Source: Sphaerulina vaccinii (lineage: Eukaryota > Ascomycota > Dothideomycetes > Mycosphaerellales > Mycosphaerellaceae). From it: a DNA stretch of 64,000 bases. Within the stretch, counting starts at the first letter, position 1. Every line of letters begins with the position of its first letter. The notes beneath the pieces are model-generated. The model was not told the origin of the DNA, made no database searches, and saw nothing but the letters and a program-made list of their open reading frames with translations. The stretch lies in NCBI GenBank assembly GCA_022570795.1, contig JAKUDP010000016.1:496001-560000 (forward strand), given 5' to 3'. The position numbers and the translations under genes were made by a program. This document shows, piece by piece, positions 11,357 to 21,656 of this stretch.

Positions 11357-13129
11357 TCACACCAACGCCGCACCCAGTGTCGGACTTGCGCACACTCCAC
11401 TCGCCATCCTCAATTGCACCTTAACACCATTCTTCGGCGCCACAGCGACTTTATAAGCCTTAGTCAGATTGTCCTGCCCTTCTGGAACCTTCACCTCCGA
11501 GAACTTTTGCAACATTCTTGCCATCACAAAGGAGATTTCCGTCAATGAAAGCTGCTGCCCGATACAAGCTCTCGAGCCCGCGCCAAACGGGCAGTACTCA
11601 GGCCCAAGCTTCCTTCCGATCCAGCGATCAGGCTTGAAATCCCATGCATCATCACCCCATTCTTCTCGACGACGATGAGTGAGGTAGACATTGCGGGTCA
11701 CAGCGCAACCCTTGGGGACCGCAACGGGCTCCATACCGTCAGGACCACCACCTCGTGGCAGGACAGTATCGCACTTGGCATTACGGCCTATGTTTGCCAG
11801 AAGAGGATACATCCGAAGTGTCTCGCGGATGATGTTCTGCAGCGTAGAGCAGGACTGGAGATTGTTCCAGGTCAAGGGCAGCAGAGGGAAATCCTCAGTA
11901 CCAAACTTTTTCAGCACTTCTGCTCTGACTTGATCGAATATGGCTGGGTTGGCGCTAAGCTGAGCAAAGATCCAAGCTGCCATCGTTCCCGTCATATTCT
12001 GTCCTGCTATGAAGAGATCCATGATCAGGTTACGGATGTGAATAGGATCTCCGATCTCTTTGACTAAGCTGTCTATGAGTCCGTACCTGCTGTGAGACCT
12101 TTCTGCATCGCCAGGTAAATCTGGGCACAGCGTGGTCTCCTTGTGGCGCTCGTCCATTGCCCGCTTGATGAGGTCGTCAGCGAAGCCATTCAGAGTAGAG
12201 CACGCTTCGCGATATCTCGGACTATCCGCTAGCCAATACTTGGAGCCCAGCTTGGAGCGATGAGAGAAGTAATTCCGGACAACGTCGTAAGCCTCGTTGT
12301 AAGTCATCTCCTGTTCTTTACTCTTGTTTCGAATCAGACCATACTCTGTCATGACGGCTTCACGCTTTCTCTCTTTCATACCAGTCAGCTGGGAGTTGGC
12401 ACTAGTTCCGAGGAGATAGGTAGTCGTCATGTCCAGAGACAGGCGACGAAAGAGATCCAGCAGATCGACAGTGCCAGTCCAGCCATTATGATCAGCAGAG
12501 CCAATCGCATCGAATAGAAGCTGCACATCGGGCTCCGCACTACGCACGTCCTTGACCCGCTTTGTATTGATGTGTCGTAAGATGAGCTTGCGATTACGAG
12601 TCCATGCTTCACCCTCTGAGTTGAGAAGTCCTTCTTGTGCTAGAGGATACATCGTGTTCGCTCGACTCTTCGCAGGACTCCAATCATCGGCTTTTGACCG
12701 CAGAATTGCGTTGATGTTGACGGGATCGATAGTGTGGATGACCTTAGGAACCCCTGAGCGATCGAGCAAAGCGTGTGTGGCTCCATGCTGTTCGTATTTC
12801 TTGGCGAAAACATCATCGAGAAGGTCGCCTCCTGAGTGCCGCAGAAGACTGAATTTATGTCGGACTGATCCTAGGAACGGTTTTGGTACAGCTGAGATGG
12901 AAGAACAGCCTTGACTCTGCGAGAAGGTGTGGAAGCGGCAGCCTCGTCTGGTCCGAGTGTAGGTATTGTAGAGCGGCTTAAGGACCAAGAAGTATGCGAT
13001 TGCAGCAAGCAGAGCTGATGCAGTGTAATTCGGTCGAAGGCGTGTCAAGAACGTGGCCAGTCCCAGCACTGCGGTACCCACGACAGCTGTGCAACAAGGG
13101 TATTTCTGGATGAAGAGTATGAATCCCAT
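11357..13129 (-). CDS. Cytochrome P450 monooxygenase (CYP52/CYP63-like clan)
   Basis: Uninterrupted frame of 590 residues from the ATG at 13129. Two hydrophobic N-terminal segments (residues ~1-50) anchor it in the ER membrane. P450 landmarks appear in order: I-helix segment FIAGQNMTGT, K-helix ETLRMYP (ExxR), the FKPDRW meander motif, and heme-binding FGAGSRACIG with the Cys ligand near residue 522. FGAG...CIGQQ followed by LTE resembles the fungal CYP52/CYP63/CYP539 group of fatty-acid and alkane omega-hydroxylases, but the family number needs a tree. At 590 residues it is longer than the usual ~520; extra length lies in the N-terminal anchor and the C-terminal tail. The frame is open 14 codons upstream, from a TTG only. 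Confidence 0.92.
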   Translation of the reverse strand: MGFILFIQKYPCCTAVVGTAVLGLATFLTRLRPNYTASALLAAIAYFLVLKPLYNTYTRTRRGCRFHTFSQSQGCSSISAVPKPFLGSVRHKFSLLRHSGGDLLDDVFAKKYEQHGATHALLDRSGVPKVIHTIDPVNINAILRSKADDWSPAKSRANTMYPLAQEGLLNSEGEAWTRNRKLILRHINTKRVKDVRSAEPDVQLLFDAIGSADHNGWTGTVDLLDLFRRLSLDMTTTYLLGTSANSQLTGMKERKREAVMTEYGLIRNKSKEQEMTYNEAYDVVRNYFSHRSKLGSKYWLADSPRYREACSTLNGFADDLIKRAMDERHKETTLCPDLPGDAERSHSRYGLIDSLVKEIGDPIHIRNLIMDLFIAGQNMTGTMAAWIFAQLSANPAIFDQVRAEVLKKFGTEDFPLLPLTWNNLQSCSTLQNIIRETLRMYPLLANIGRNAKCDTVLPRGGGPDGMEPVAVPKGCAVTRNVYLTHRRREEWGDDAWDFKPDRWIGRKLGPEYCPFGAGSRACIGQQLSLTEISFVMARMLQKFSEVKVPEGQDNLTKAYKVAVAPKNGVKVQLRMASGVCASPTLGAALV

Positions 13130-14430
13130 GATTTCTGGAGCCCTCTTAGAAAGCGTGATACTGACCAGCAACTAGCAATGATTTCCATAGCCATCGTGGG
13201 CTATCTCAGACCTTTTCAATGCTCGAGTCAAGTCTTCTACAGCCATCCGAACTGTTTCTCGCATACCTATTCCATATGGTGGATCAACTTTCTACCTCAC
13301 TGACGTCTTTCGTTCTTTGTTCATGTGCCGTGAAGTCTCGGTACTAAGCGATGCTGTGGCTTTGACAGACCTATTTGACATCGAGTCGATTGCCTAATCC
13401 GATCACAAGTGGTCAGTTTGAAGAAGGCTATGCTCGACTACGAGCCGTTCTGGGAGATCGCAGGTTTGACAGGTCCACAAATAGAACGACCTGTATAGAC
13501 GGATGTGGTTGTCGGCCCGTGTCACGATGCTTCATACTTACCTCTTGCATCTGGTACAAAAGACGTTCTTCGGTCGAGTGAAGCTCCGAGCGGTGAGATG
13601 CCTTATGCGGTCCTCATATCGACATCAGCGTGATGTGCCTCGAGGCTTGGCTTCTGTTCCTTGGTCTGGCCTGCCCGGTATACTGTGGTATAGTTCTTGG
13701 TATAAGTCTTGTGTGCTGCGCGACAAGCACAAAGAGATGGTCCGCGATGTTAGGGTATTTTGAATTGTATAGTGGGTCTGAATAGGTTGATGTATGTGAC
13801 AGAAGCAGTGTAAACAACGAATCAAAGGTGACAAGTGCTCCCCAGCACTTGCCTCACGGCGGCTTGCTGTACGCGACGCGGAAACATGTCGACAGAGTCT
13901 CCGTCTGGTACCCGTAAAGAAGGAAAGGCCAGGGGCTGAGTGAACTTCTGAACATACGCCTCAAGGACGTCTCCTTCACTCCCTACACATGTACACTGCG
14001 TCTATCACTAGTACATGCCGCTGAGAACAATCTGCCTTTCCTTGTTGAAACGCCGTCGCTTGTGCTGCTGAAGCAATGCCCACACGAGAACAGTATTACC
14101 CCCACAATCTCCTCGCACATGTTTACACCCACAATGCATTACATCTTGAAGTGAACACCACCAAGATCATGCAAAGCATGTAAAGCACAACGCCCACCCA
14201 TCCTATCCATCCCCATCCTGTGTTTTCCCACGACGTAGTCGATGTTCTCGCTAATGTCACAAGGAAGCCCGCCAGCGTGCTTGCTGGTGCGCTGTGTATG
14301 TCGTATTGATCTATGCCGTCACGCGTGCTGATGTCCTCACAAGGACCTGTTATGCCATGGGAGCTCCGTCAGTGGCGTAACCACTAGGTACGCGTTTCCT
14401 GTCACTGAAGTGTCGAGTGGCTGGGAACTC
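13130..14430. other. Intergenic, no gene seen
   Basis: About 1.3 kb between the P450 start and the KIN4 stop, so it combines the P450 promoter and the KIN4 3' end. Small frames of 60-86 codons on both strands overlap each other and carry no motif. No tRNA or repeat is evident. Confidence 0.4.
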
Positions 14431-17400
14431 CTATGCCCCCAGTTCCCGATCTCGGCCACGACGGCGGAAGAAGTCCATGACCTTTCTGGTCGCGCTTGAG
14501 CTGCCAGCGTGTCCTTGATCGTAGCCATCCGCAAAGCGCCTCTGAGCAGGTCGTAGCGACTCATCTCGGCGTCTCGAAGACTCCGGTGAGACCTGCGATA
14601 GTTGTGATTGTGATGCAGGTTGCCATTCACCATTGCTGCCAATGTTGTATTGCTCGGTGCTTGACGCAACTGGCATACCTGGATCAGGTGTATAGAATCG
14701 CTCAGGGGGCTCGGCTTCGAGGCGATTCCCGCCGTAGCCATCGTCCCGGTATTGCTTGCGCGAAACAGGCGGGAACACCGCAGGTTGTGGAGGGAGTGCC
14801 TTGTTGTACTGCGATGAGCTTGGAACGTTGCTGCTCGTTCGTTCATGGGTCTTTTCCCTTTCCCCATCGTGGTAATGTGGTATATTGCTGTCAGTGGTCT
14901 GTGGGCTGTCAGAAGCACCTCGTCCATATGGCATGCTATGGCTTTCAGGTCGGCCTCTGCTGCCCGCCTGTGATGGAGCTGGTCGGTAACCGTCATCGCC
15001 TCCAGAGTCATATCCTTCTGCCTTCTTCCCAGCGAAGTTGTTCATGCTAAGACTGGCTGGTAGCCAGGAGAAGCGACGGGATGATCTTCCACCACTGATA
15101 CTGCCGTCTTTCGATGCTTTGCGGCCCATGGTGAAGCTGGGTCGCCGGCTATCGGTAGAAGGTCGTGGAGTCGCGTCACTGCCGCCAGAGTATTGCATTG
15201 CGTTCTTCATGCTGACGGGTGGGTATTTGCGATTCCGCTTCTCGCTTTGGATCCCGTTGCTGGGTTCCTGCTGTTGCTGTTGCGATTGCGATACACGCTT
15301 GGAATTGCTTCGGCCCATCACTTTGTCGGCAAGACTTCCAAGCGTACTGCTCCGTCGATGACCTGATGGCTTTCCTCCCGAGTATGGCTGCTGTGGTCCT
15401 TGGAAACGTCCACCGGTAGCAGCTTGCTCGCTCTGTGGTCTACTCTCGTCCACCAGCCCTGGCTCTGAGGCGACTGGACCAGATCCAGCAATGATATATC
15501 CTGAGCTCGACTTCGGCTGCGAGAACGATCCCTGCGCTGTTGTATTTGTTGGTTGAGCAGCAGCTGGCGTGCTGTAGGAATTGCCGCGCGATGGTAATCG
15601 AGAAGTGCTTCCCAGTGTGCCGCTTGTGTTCGGTCTTGGGATTGCAATAGCACTGCCAGCAGAAGTGCCGTACGCACCGCTCTGGTCTGCTGAGGCCACT
15701 CTTCCTTGATCTCTGCCCGATCGAGATGGCGGTGGTTGCATCGTGGCATCTTGTCGTTGTGGCGTGACTTCGACTGGCCCTGGTGCATCCGTTCTCGCTC
15801 TGGTTTTGCCAGACCCAGACACAGCTGTGATCGGGAGTGGTCTCCGACTGACAGCTTCTGGGCTTGCCTCGCCGCGCATGGTTGCACCATGAGGTGCCAC
15901 ATATTCGACCTGTACCGTCCTACGCTTCGCGTCTCTCTGCTGCTTCCTAATGTCGCTAGCATCATCGCCTCCCATGCTCGCTGCTGCCACATGCCTCGGT
16001 GCCTGCGATGACGATGCTCTTTCTGCCGTTGGTCTACTCGATGGCTCCCTCACAGAAGCACTGCGGCCAAGCTGAGACTCCTCCTCTGACTGCGTCGTGT
16101 CCACGAAGCCTCTATCGCTGCTCTTCACCTTGCTGCCAATGAAGCCCACCACGTGTGTATACTCGCTCAGCCAACTATGCCTAGCTACTTCAAACAAGTC
16201 TGCTCGCCGCCTTGGGTCCGGTACCAGTATTCTACGTAGGAGATCGCGGGCATGTGGTGTCACGTATTCGGGGAAGGTCAATGGGGTGCTTACGATGTAC
16301 TTGTAAAGAAGGTTGATGTTGTCTCCCTCGGGATTCGCTGGATCGTCGTCGAATGGTAGATATCCAGCCAGCATTGCGTACTATGAATGTTAGCATTAAC
16401 CCGAATGTCTAGGAGAACATTCCAACTTACCAGAATGACACCACAACTCCAGACATCCACCTTGCGTCCAGTATAGAGCCCATCGCTGACCACTAGCTCT
16501 GGAGCAGCATAGCATGGACTTCCACATGATGTCTGCATCAAGTCGCCTCTTCTGTGGCCGCCTTCTCGACCGTCTTGCCATGGAATGACCTTATCGAAGC
16601 CGTGGCGCTTGACGTAGTCCTTATCGGCGATTCTCCCTTCAGCGTCTTCGCTGAGCTCGTCTGAAGGGTCGAATGTGTTGGCGAAGCCAAAGTCGGTGAT
16701 GATTATGTGCTTATTGCGGTCAAGCAGAAGGTTCTCCAGCTTCAGATCGCGGTGGACAATGCCCTTCTTATGGAGATAGCCCACACCCGACACAAGTTGA
16801 GCGAACAGTCTCCTAGCTGCCGGATCCTTCAGATATCGGTGATTGAGGATGTAGTCAAACAATTCCCCTCCTGATGCATACTCCAGTATGATGCCCATAT
16901 GTCGTTCTGTTTCGACGAATTCATGTAGGCGGACGATATTAGGATGCTGCAATTCGCGAAGAATGGAGATCTCGCGATAGATCTTAGGAAGTCGAGTGTT
17001 GTTGCCCGCCAGGCTCTCTTTTCGTATTAGTTTGATGGCGACCTGAACAGTCGAATCCTTCTTCCAACCCATCTTCACCTTGCCAAACTCGCCTTCGCCA
17101 ATGGTCTGCCCGAGTATGTAGTCGCCAAACTTGACCTCTTTTCGATTTGACGAGGAGTGTTTTAGATGTTCTTGTCGGCTTCGTTGCACGGGTGTAGGCT
17201 CTGCGGCGTCTAGTGACAATGCCGCCATTTGTGAAGTCGGGTTGTTGGGTAGGGCTTCAGCTTTGCGGGCTTCCTCTCTTGCTCGATCCGTTTGTGGGTC
17301 GTCCACTACTATGCGGTTGATAACTGCGCTGTTCTCGCGTGGCAAGTCAGTCCCCATTGGCGGCTGACCCATTGAAGTCTGCGATCTGCTAGATCCTGGA

Positions 17401-17780
17401 GCATTGCGCGTGCGCTGACTTCTCCCACTTCCAGGCTGTTCTTGCGGCTGCTGTGGTGTTCGCTGTGACCTCCGTCGCTCGCTGTCGCTGCCTTGGCGGT
17501 CTCGCTCGCTCCCACTGCCATAGCCTTGTGATGAGTGTGTCCGTGACGCGTGAGTGGGAGTTTGCTGCGAGGTCGGTCGCGCTGATGCTGAAGCTCCTGT
17601 TTCTGGGTAGAACTGCTGGTAGGTCGAAGCACTCATAGTGCCTTGCTGCTTTGGCGGCGAAGTCGAGTAGGCTGCATTGTTTGGCTGACCAGATCGTCGC
17701 GACGCCGGCGGCGGAGATGTGGACAGCTGAGCGGTGGGAGACGCAAAGCGTTCGCTCTGTTGCTGCACTGCCGCGGACAT
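14431..17780 (-). CDS. KIN4: KIN4-like serine/threonine kinase
   Basis: Exons 17780-16431 and 16380-14431, joined by a 49-bp intron (GTAAGT donor, GCTAAC branch, CATAG acceptor, phase 0); 1,099 residues. The first ~215 residues are low-complexity. The kinase domain has GEGEFGKV, HRDLKLEN, DFGFANTFDP, a ~50-residue extended activation segment typical of Kin4, and CGSPCYAAPE. LAGYLPFDDDPANPEGDN and the intervals around it match Kin4 closely. The 600-residue Ser/Gln-rich tail is disordered and ends in a short basic stretch. In yeast, Kin4 is the spindle-position checkpoint kinase that opposes mitotic exit; in filamentous fungi the role is less defined. The intron splits the catalytic domain just before the APE-distal YAMLAGY segment. 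The start is the first ATG; the frame opens 3 codons earlier at a TTG. Confidence 0.92.
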
Positions 17781-18970
17781 GGTGTCCAAGGAAGGCGGTC
17801 AATGGCGGATGCAGGCGTGTGAGATTACTGTGGACTTGCAGGTGAATGCTGCTTCGAGTTTCGTGCTCCACTCGTGCAGATGCCGCACGTGTAGCTGGGC
17901 CTTTGTTGGCCTCCTGAAAGCAGCAGGCGCGTCCTGCCTTGCGTCCTGCGGTGGAAGTACAGTGCGTGCGTGCGTGCGTGCGTGTGTCTTCTGTACAGTA
18001 GATGCTATCTGCGTGAATGATAGCTTCCCGCGCTGTTGGCGTCCGTCGTCCGTGGTTCGCAGCAATGCCGAGCCGGTTGCTGGATGCTGAATGAGAGCGC
18101 GATGTTGTTGATGTTATCTGGCGAAGTGCGCAAAACACGTTTCGAACCACGCGCACACCTGCAGCAATGGGCAACGGGAAACACAAGCAAGGCAGGCGCC
18201 GATCGGATGCAGGTCGTCGGTAAGGTAGGCAGTCAGGTCAGAAGTCAGGTAAACTGCGTCGAGGTCCAAGATGCTCCCGGCGGGTTGAAACGGCGTGACA
18301 AGCAGCCAATCCCAGTCGCAGTCGTCGCCGGATATGCTGGGGCTGTCTTTCGCGCAATCTGCTGAAGAAAGTGGCTCCGAGGCGTTCGGATGCTGTGTAA
18401 CGACAACACAACAGCAGAGCTCTCCTGAAGCACGAACACCTGCTGAAATGGCCACAGCAGGAAGGGTGGTGAGATGTTGTTGAGTGTGCGAGAGAGCGCG
18501 GTTCGAAGTGTCGGAGCGCCTGGAGGATTGCTCTGCTAGTCTCCGCGTCTAATGAGAGTGGCTGGCAAATGTGAGATGTCAGTGCACGTTTTGTTTTCGA
18601 CCGAGCACAATTTCACTGTAGACATCACAACCACGGCCGGCGAGCATATATTTGCACACTGCCTGAGCGCTTGCGTCGTATTCAGCGTCTACAACCAACA
18701 GCCCGTGTCGAAAGCAGAGATCAGCATCCCAAGCACGATCACCACCACCTCGGACTCTCAGGCGCATCTGTAAAACGCGCGCTTGTTTCCAGCCGTTCTG
18801 GCCGTGATCTATCCAATGGTATCTGTACTATTGCACAGGCTACGGGAGATCTCGTCCACGCCTCACCTGCAGACACACGCCGAACAGCTGTCTCGGCATC
18901 GTTCGTGCAGCCCGAAGAGCAACATTTTGTGCTCTGCCTCTGCCACTTCGAGAGACGCGACCTGGCGATC
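17781..18970. other. KIN4 promoter and leader region
   Basis: About 1.2 kb upstream of KIN4. It contains a TGCG microsatellite and overlapping small frames on both strands, the longest a 265-codon minus-strand frame that overlaps the KIN4 N-terminus out of phase. I treat these as non-coding. Confidence 0.4.
17962..17987. repeat. (TGCG)n microsatellite
   Basis: Five to six tandem copies of TGCG followed by TGTG, in the presumed KIN4 5' leader or promoter, about 180 bp upstream of its start. Such repeats vary in length between strains. Confidence 0.8.
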
Positions 18971-19696
18971 ATGCAAAGATGCATCATGACATTTAGTGCC
19001 AATGACTCGCAGCATGTGGCATCAACCTTGAGCCTAATGCAGGCATCTGAAACGGCAGTTTTCCGAGCCCAATCTGATAGAGTAACGACCAGGATTATCG
19101 ATGGAGACCCTCACCGTTACTCGAACATTGGCGAAGAGCGTCATGCCAATTGCAGAGCACCGCCGGACTATCATATACTCGAAGGGCTATACCACACCTG
19201 CAGGAACCAGCGGATCATCTTCAACGTTGCTGCATACCATATGTTTCATCCCATATGTGTGCTCGCCACTGAAGATGAAACACCAGAGCTCGAACACGTG
19301 CCTACCGCACTCTGTCACATTGACAGCTCGGCCGTACAGTGGCATTGCTCTCCACATCTTAGTTCGGGAATCGGCCTGGCCAGACTTGCTCTTCTTACGG
19401 TCAATCATCGGTGCGGACCAAGAGTTGATGCTTCACGCCTGTCGCGGCTCTTGGAGGTCAATCGTGACTTCTTTGACGTTCACAGGAAGTACAGCATCAC
19501 CATCTGGTCTGCGCCAAAAACTGCCTCTGGGCTTCGTCTCAGCTGCTACCACCACGGTATTGATGCTCACGCCGGGCAGTACGTCCATCTGCTAGGATGT
19601 AAGCAGCGATCTCCTACTAAGGACTCGCGCAGAGCAATGCAGACCATGGCCGTAGACTGCGACGAGCTCACCGTGAAGTTTACCGTGAAGAGATGA
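18971..19696 (+). CDS. Doubtful ORF, hypothetical protein
   Basis: Frame of 241 residues from the ATG at 18971; the same frame is open back to 18671 from a non-ATG codon, about 1 kb without a stop. A second plus-strand frame (19101-19595) overlaps it. No domain, signal peptide or membrane segment is evident. The composition (many His, Cys, Arg, Met) is not clearly that of a fungal protein. Length is the only argument for it. It could equally be the leader or downstream region of a neighbour. Confidence 0.22.
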   Translation: MQRCIMTFSANDSQHVASTLSLMQASETAVFRAQSDRVTTRIIDGDPHRYSNIGEERHANCRAPPDYHILEGLYHTCRNQRIIFNVAAYHMFHPICVLATEDETPELEHVPTALCHIDSSAVQWHCSPHLSSGIGLARLALLTVNHRCGPRVDASRLSRLLEVNRDFFDVHRKYSITIWSAPKTASGLRLSCYHHGIDAHAGQYVHLLGCKQRSPTKDSRRAMQTMAVDCDELTVKFTVKR

Positions 19697-20030
19697 GTAC
19701 TGTCAAACTCCGATGAATTATGAGGCGTATGTTGAATAACATTATATATGGTATTAGTTCTACTAAGCTTGCAGTATGATTTCATATCGCGACTGGGACC
19801 ACCATCAATCTACTCGAAAGAGGTCTTCAACGATCTGTATCGAGCACTTTCAAGCCATCACCCACCAGCTCTCCCACTCAGTTCGATCTGGGTTTGCGCA
19901 TATCGGCCTCCGAAAGCCATCACAAACAACCCAATCCCAGATATCACACCGCCAAACTTGGAAGTCTGGACAACCCTGCCACTACTAAGAATACGAATAC
20001 ACAGACATCATGTCGTGGACTCCCCAGACG
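19697..20030. other. Intergenic, no gene seen
   Basis: About 330 bp downstream of the membrane protein gene, AT-richer near 19720-19760. Small plus-strand frames only, no motif. Confidence 0.35.
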
Positions 20031-20993
20031 TCATCTGCCTGTACTCCTGCCAATAAGTCCTACACTCGGACTGTCCAGCTGATCAGAAAGCGGAGAGACT
20101 GGCGACATATCCTGCAGTCTCAAACGAGGAACTTGTGCTGGAATTTCGCATCTGGTCGAGTACCTCGAAGAGTGTCGCCCTAGGGTATAATCTCGTGCCG
20201 ATAGCGTTGGCGAAGATGGTGGCGCCTTGGGTATGAGACGATGTTTTGGTGGTGGTACAGGCGGTAAGTCTCTACCACTTGTCGGTGAGATGGAGAAAGC
20301 TGGATGACAGTCCTCCATGGTGCCGGAGTATCTTGGATCTCGCGCTTCACCCTGCGCCATGCGATGTGACAGGATGACCTCCGATCTGGGCAGCAGTGTT
20401 CGCATACTGGAGTTTGCATCAGGCACCAGTGTTGGACCTGTCAAGCTCATGGCAGAACGCGACCTTCCAGGTTTCTCCTGCAATCGACCAGAATCATCGC
20501 TGTCGGCGTTGCTATCGTGACGCAGGCAGACATTCTCTAGCTCTTGCTTGATCTTGCGACGACGTCTAAATCTGAGCCATCCCAGTACCATCAGGGCGAC
20601 CAGAATAAGGCAACTAAGAATCACCACCGTGATGATAAGCGGTACTTGTGGGTGTTGGCGTCGCGACGCTGCATTGTCAATAGACGTGCTGGCTGCTGCT
20701 GTTGGTCCGGCACGACAGTCATAACAAGTGTTCGTTGCATGTGCGATGGATGGTCGCACGATTGTCGTTGTGGGCGTGGCCAAACCTGAGGATATGGCCG
20801 ACGACAACGACGTCCTAAGTTCGAATACTGAGTTCGGAGAAGGTGTAGGTGCTTCATCGATGCTGATACTTGCTGCTGCTGTCGGGTTCGATGACCAGGT
20901 CGATTGAGCTGTACTCTCCCACGTCCCAACCCGATTCTCATCTGCACCTGCACTCTTTCTCCATACCCGCGCTCGATACTCCGAAGCCTGCAT
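20031..20993 (-). CDS. Single-pass membrane protein of unknown function (first of two)
   Basis: Open frame of 320 residues, ATG at 20993. A Ser/Thr/Ala-rich N-terminal half (~115 residues) is followed by one strong membrane segment (VPLIITVVILSCLILVALMV, then RFRRRRK, about 119-148). The C-terminal tail is Ser/Pro-rich and cytosolic by the positive-inside rule, with a PPVPPPK proline motif. This layout, Ser/Thr-rich ectodomain, single helix, basic stop-transfer and disordered tail, is shared with fungal cell-wall sensors (Wsc/Mid2-like) and Skg6-like proteins, but no WSC domain is visible. There is no signal peptide at this start, so a 5' exon may be missing. The next upstream gene has the same layout on the same strand. 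Confidence 0.68.
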   Translation of the reverse strand: MQASEYRARVWRKSAGADENRVGTWESTAQSTWSSNPTAAASISIDEAPTPSPNSVFELRTSLSSAISSGLATPTTTIVRPSIAHATNTCYDCRAGPTAAASTSIDNAASRRQHPQVPLIITVVILSCLILVALMVLGWLRFRRRRKIKQELENVCLRHDSNADSDDSGRLQEKPGRSRSAMSLTGPTLVPDANSSMRTLLPRSEVILSHRMAQGEARDPRYSGTMEDCHPAFSISPTSGRDLPPVPPPKHRLIPKAPPSSPTLSARDYTLGRHSSRYSTRCEIPAQVPRLRLQDMSPVSPLSDQLDSPSVGLIGRSTGR

Positions 20994-21656
20994 ATCCGGT
21001 GATGATGATGATGGATGATGATCTGCTGCAGATGTATGATCTACAGATCTTCTGATCCTTCAGCAAGGATAGGACAGAATGTAGAGAGTGGGAAGCGATA
21101 TGGACTGCACGAGACCTCTTACCAACTGGCGTTTAGTTCCCAAGGCAAACGAGACGTACATGATGTGATGCAAAACGCGAGCAAACGACCCCAAACTTCT
21201 ACCTCAAACGCAACGCAGGATGTGCGAAACGTAGTAGGGCAACAGTATCGCAAAGCAAGATAGCAATAGCTAGTCTCTCAGCTGCTCATTGTTGCATTGC
21301 AACTGTCGTGCGAGCTCGAGGAGCCATCAGCAGGGTTGAGATGAAAGCAAAGGTTGTACAGATTTCTGCGGTGGTAGAGGTGTTGTGTCCTCGCTTATAG
21401 CTCTGGCATTGTTTCAGACCTTGCACCTGGAGTTGCACAACCCAAAATTGGTAGCACGAAGAAGCTGGGGCGAATGCAAATCCACTACTGGAGCTCGTGC
21501 GTCTCCTGATTCTGCCACGTGATGAAAGGCCAGCTGGGGAGTAAGAGGATAGAGACTTGTGGTACGCATTCCGTAACATCTGGAAGTGCCGATTAAGAGC
21601 AGGACAAACGGGTGCCACCTTATGGAAACGCCGACGAGTAGTCGCAAACACCATAT
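20994..21656. other. Intergenic between two membrane protein genes
   Basis: About 660 bp. A 122-codon minus-strand frame (21286-21654) abuts the upstream gene but has no motif and a biased composition; it could hide a 5' exon of the downstream gene. Nothing else is seen. Confidence 0.35.

Noticed and set aside
5538..13129. Possible biosynthetic gene cluster (hydrolase, P450, later AsaB-like protein)
   Set aside because: No backbone enzyme, transporter or regulator; the genes are spaced by unrelated housekeeping genes.
17389..18186. 265-codon minus-strand frame overlapping KIN4
   Set aside because: It overlaps the KIN4 N-terminus out of frame, starts without a good ATG context and has no motif.
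21286..21654. 122-codon minus-strand frame between the two membrane protein genes
   Set aside because: No motif, signal or conservation evidence; could at most contain a missing exon.
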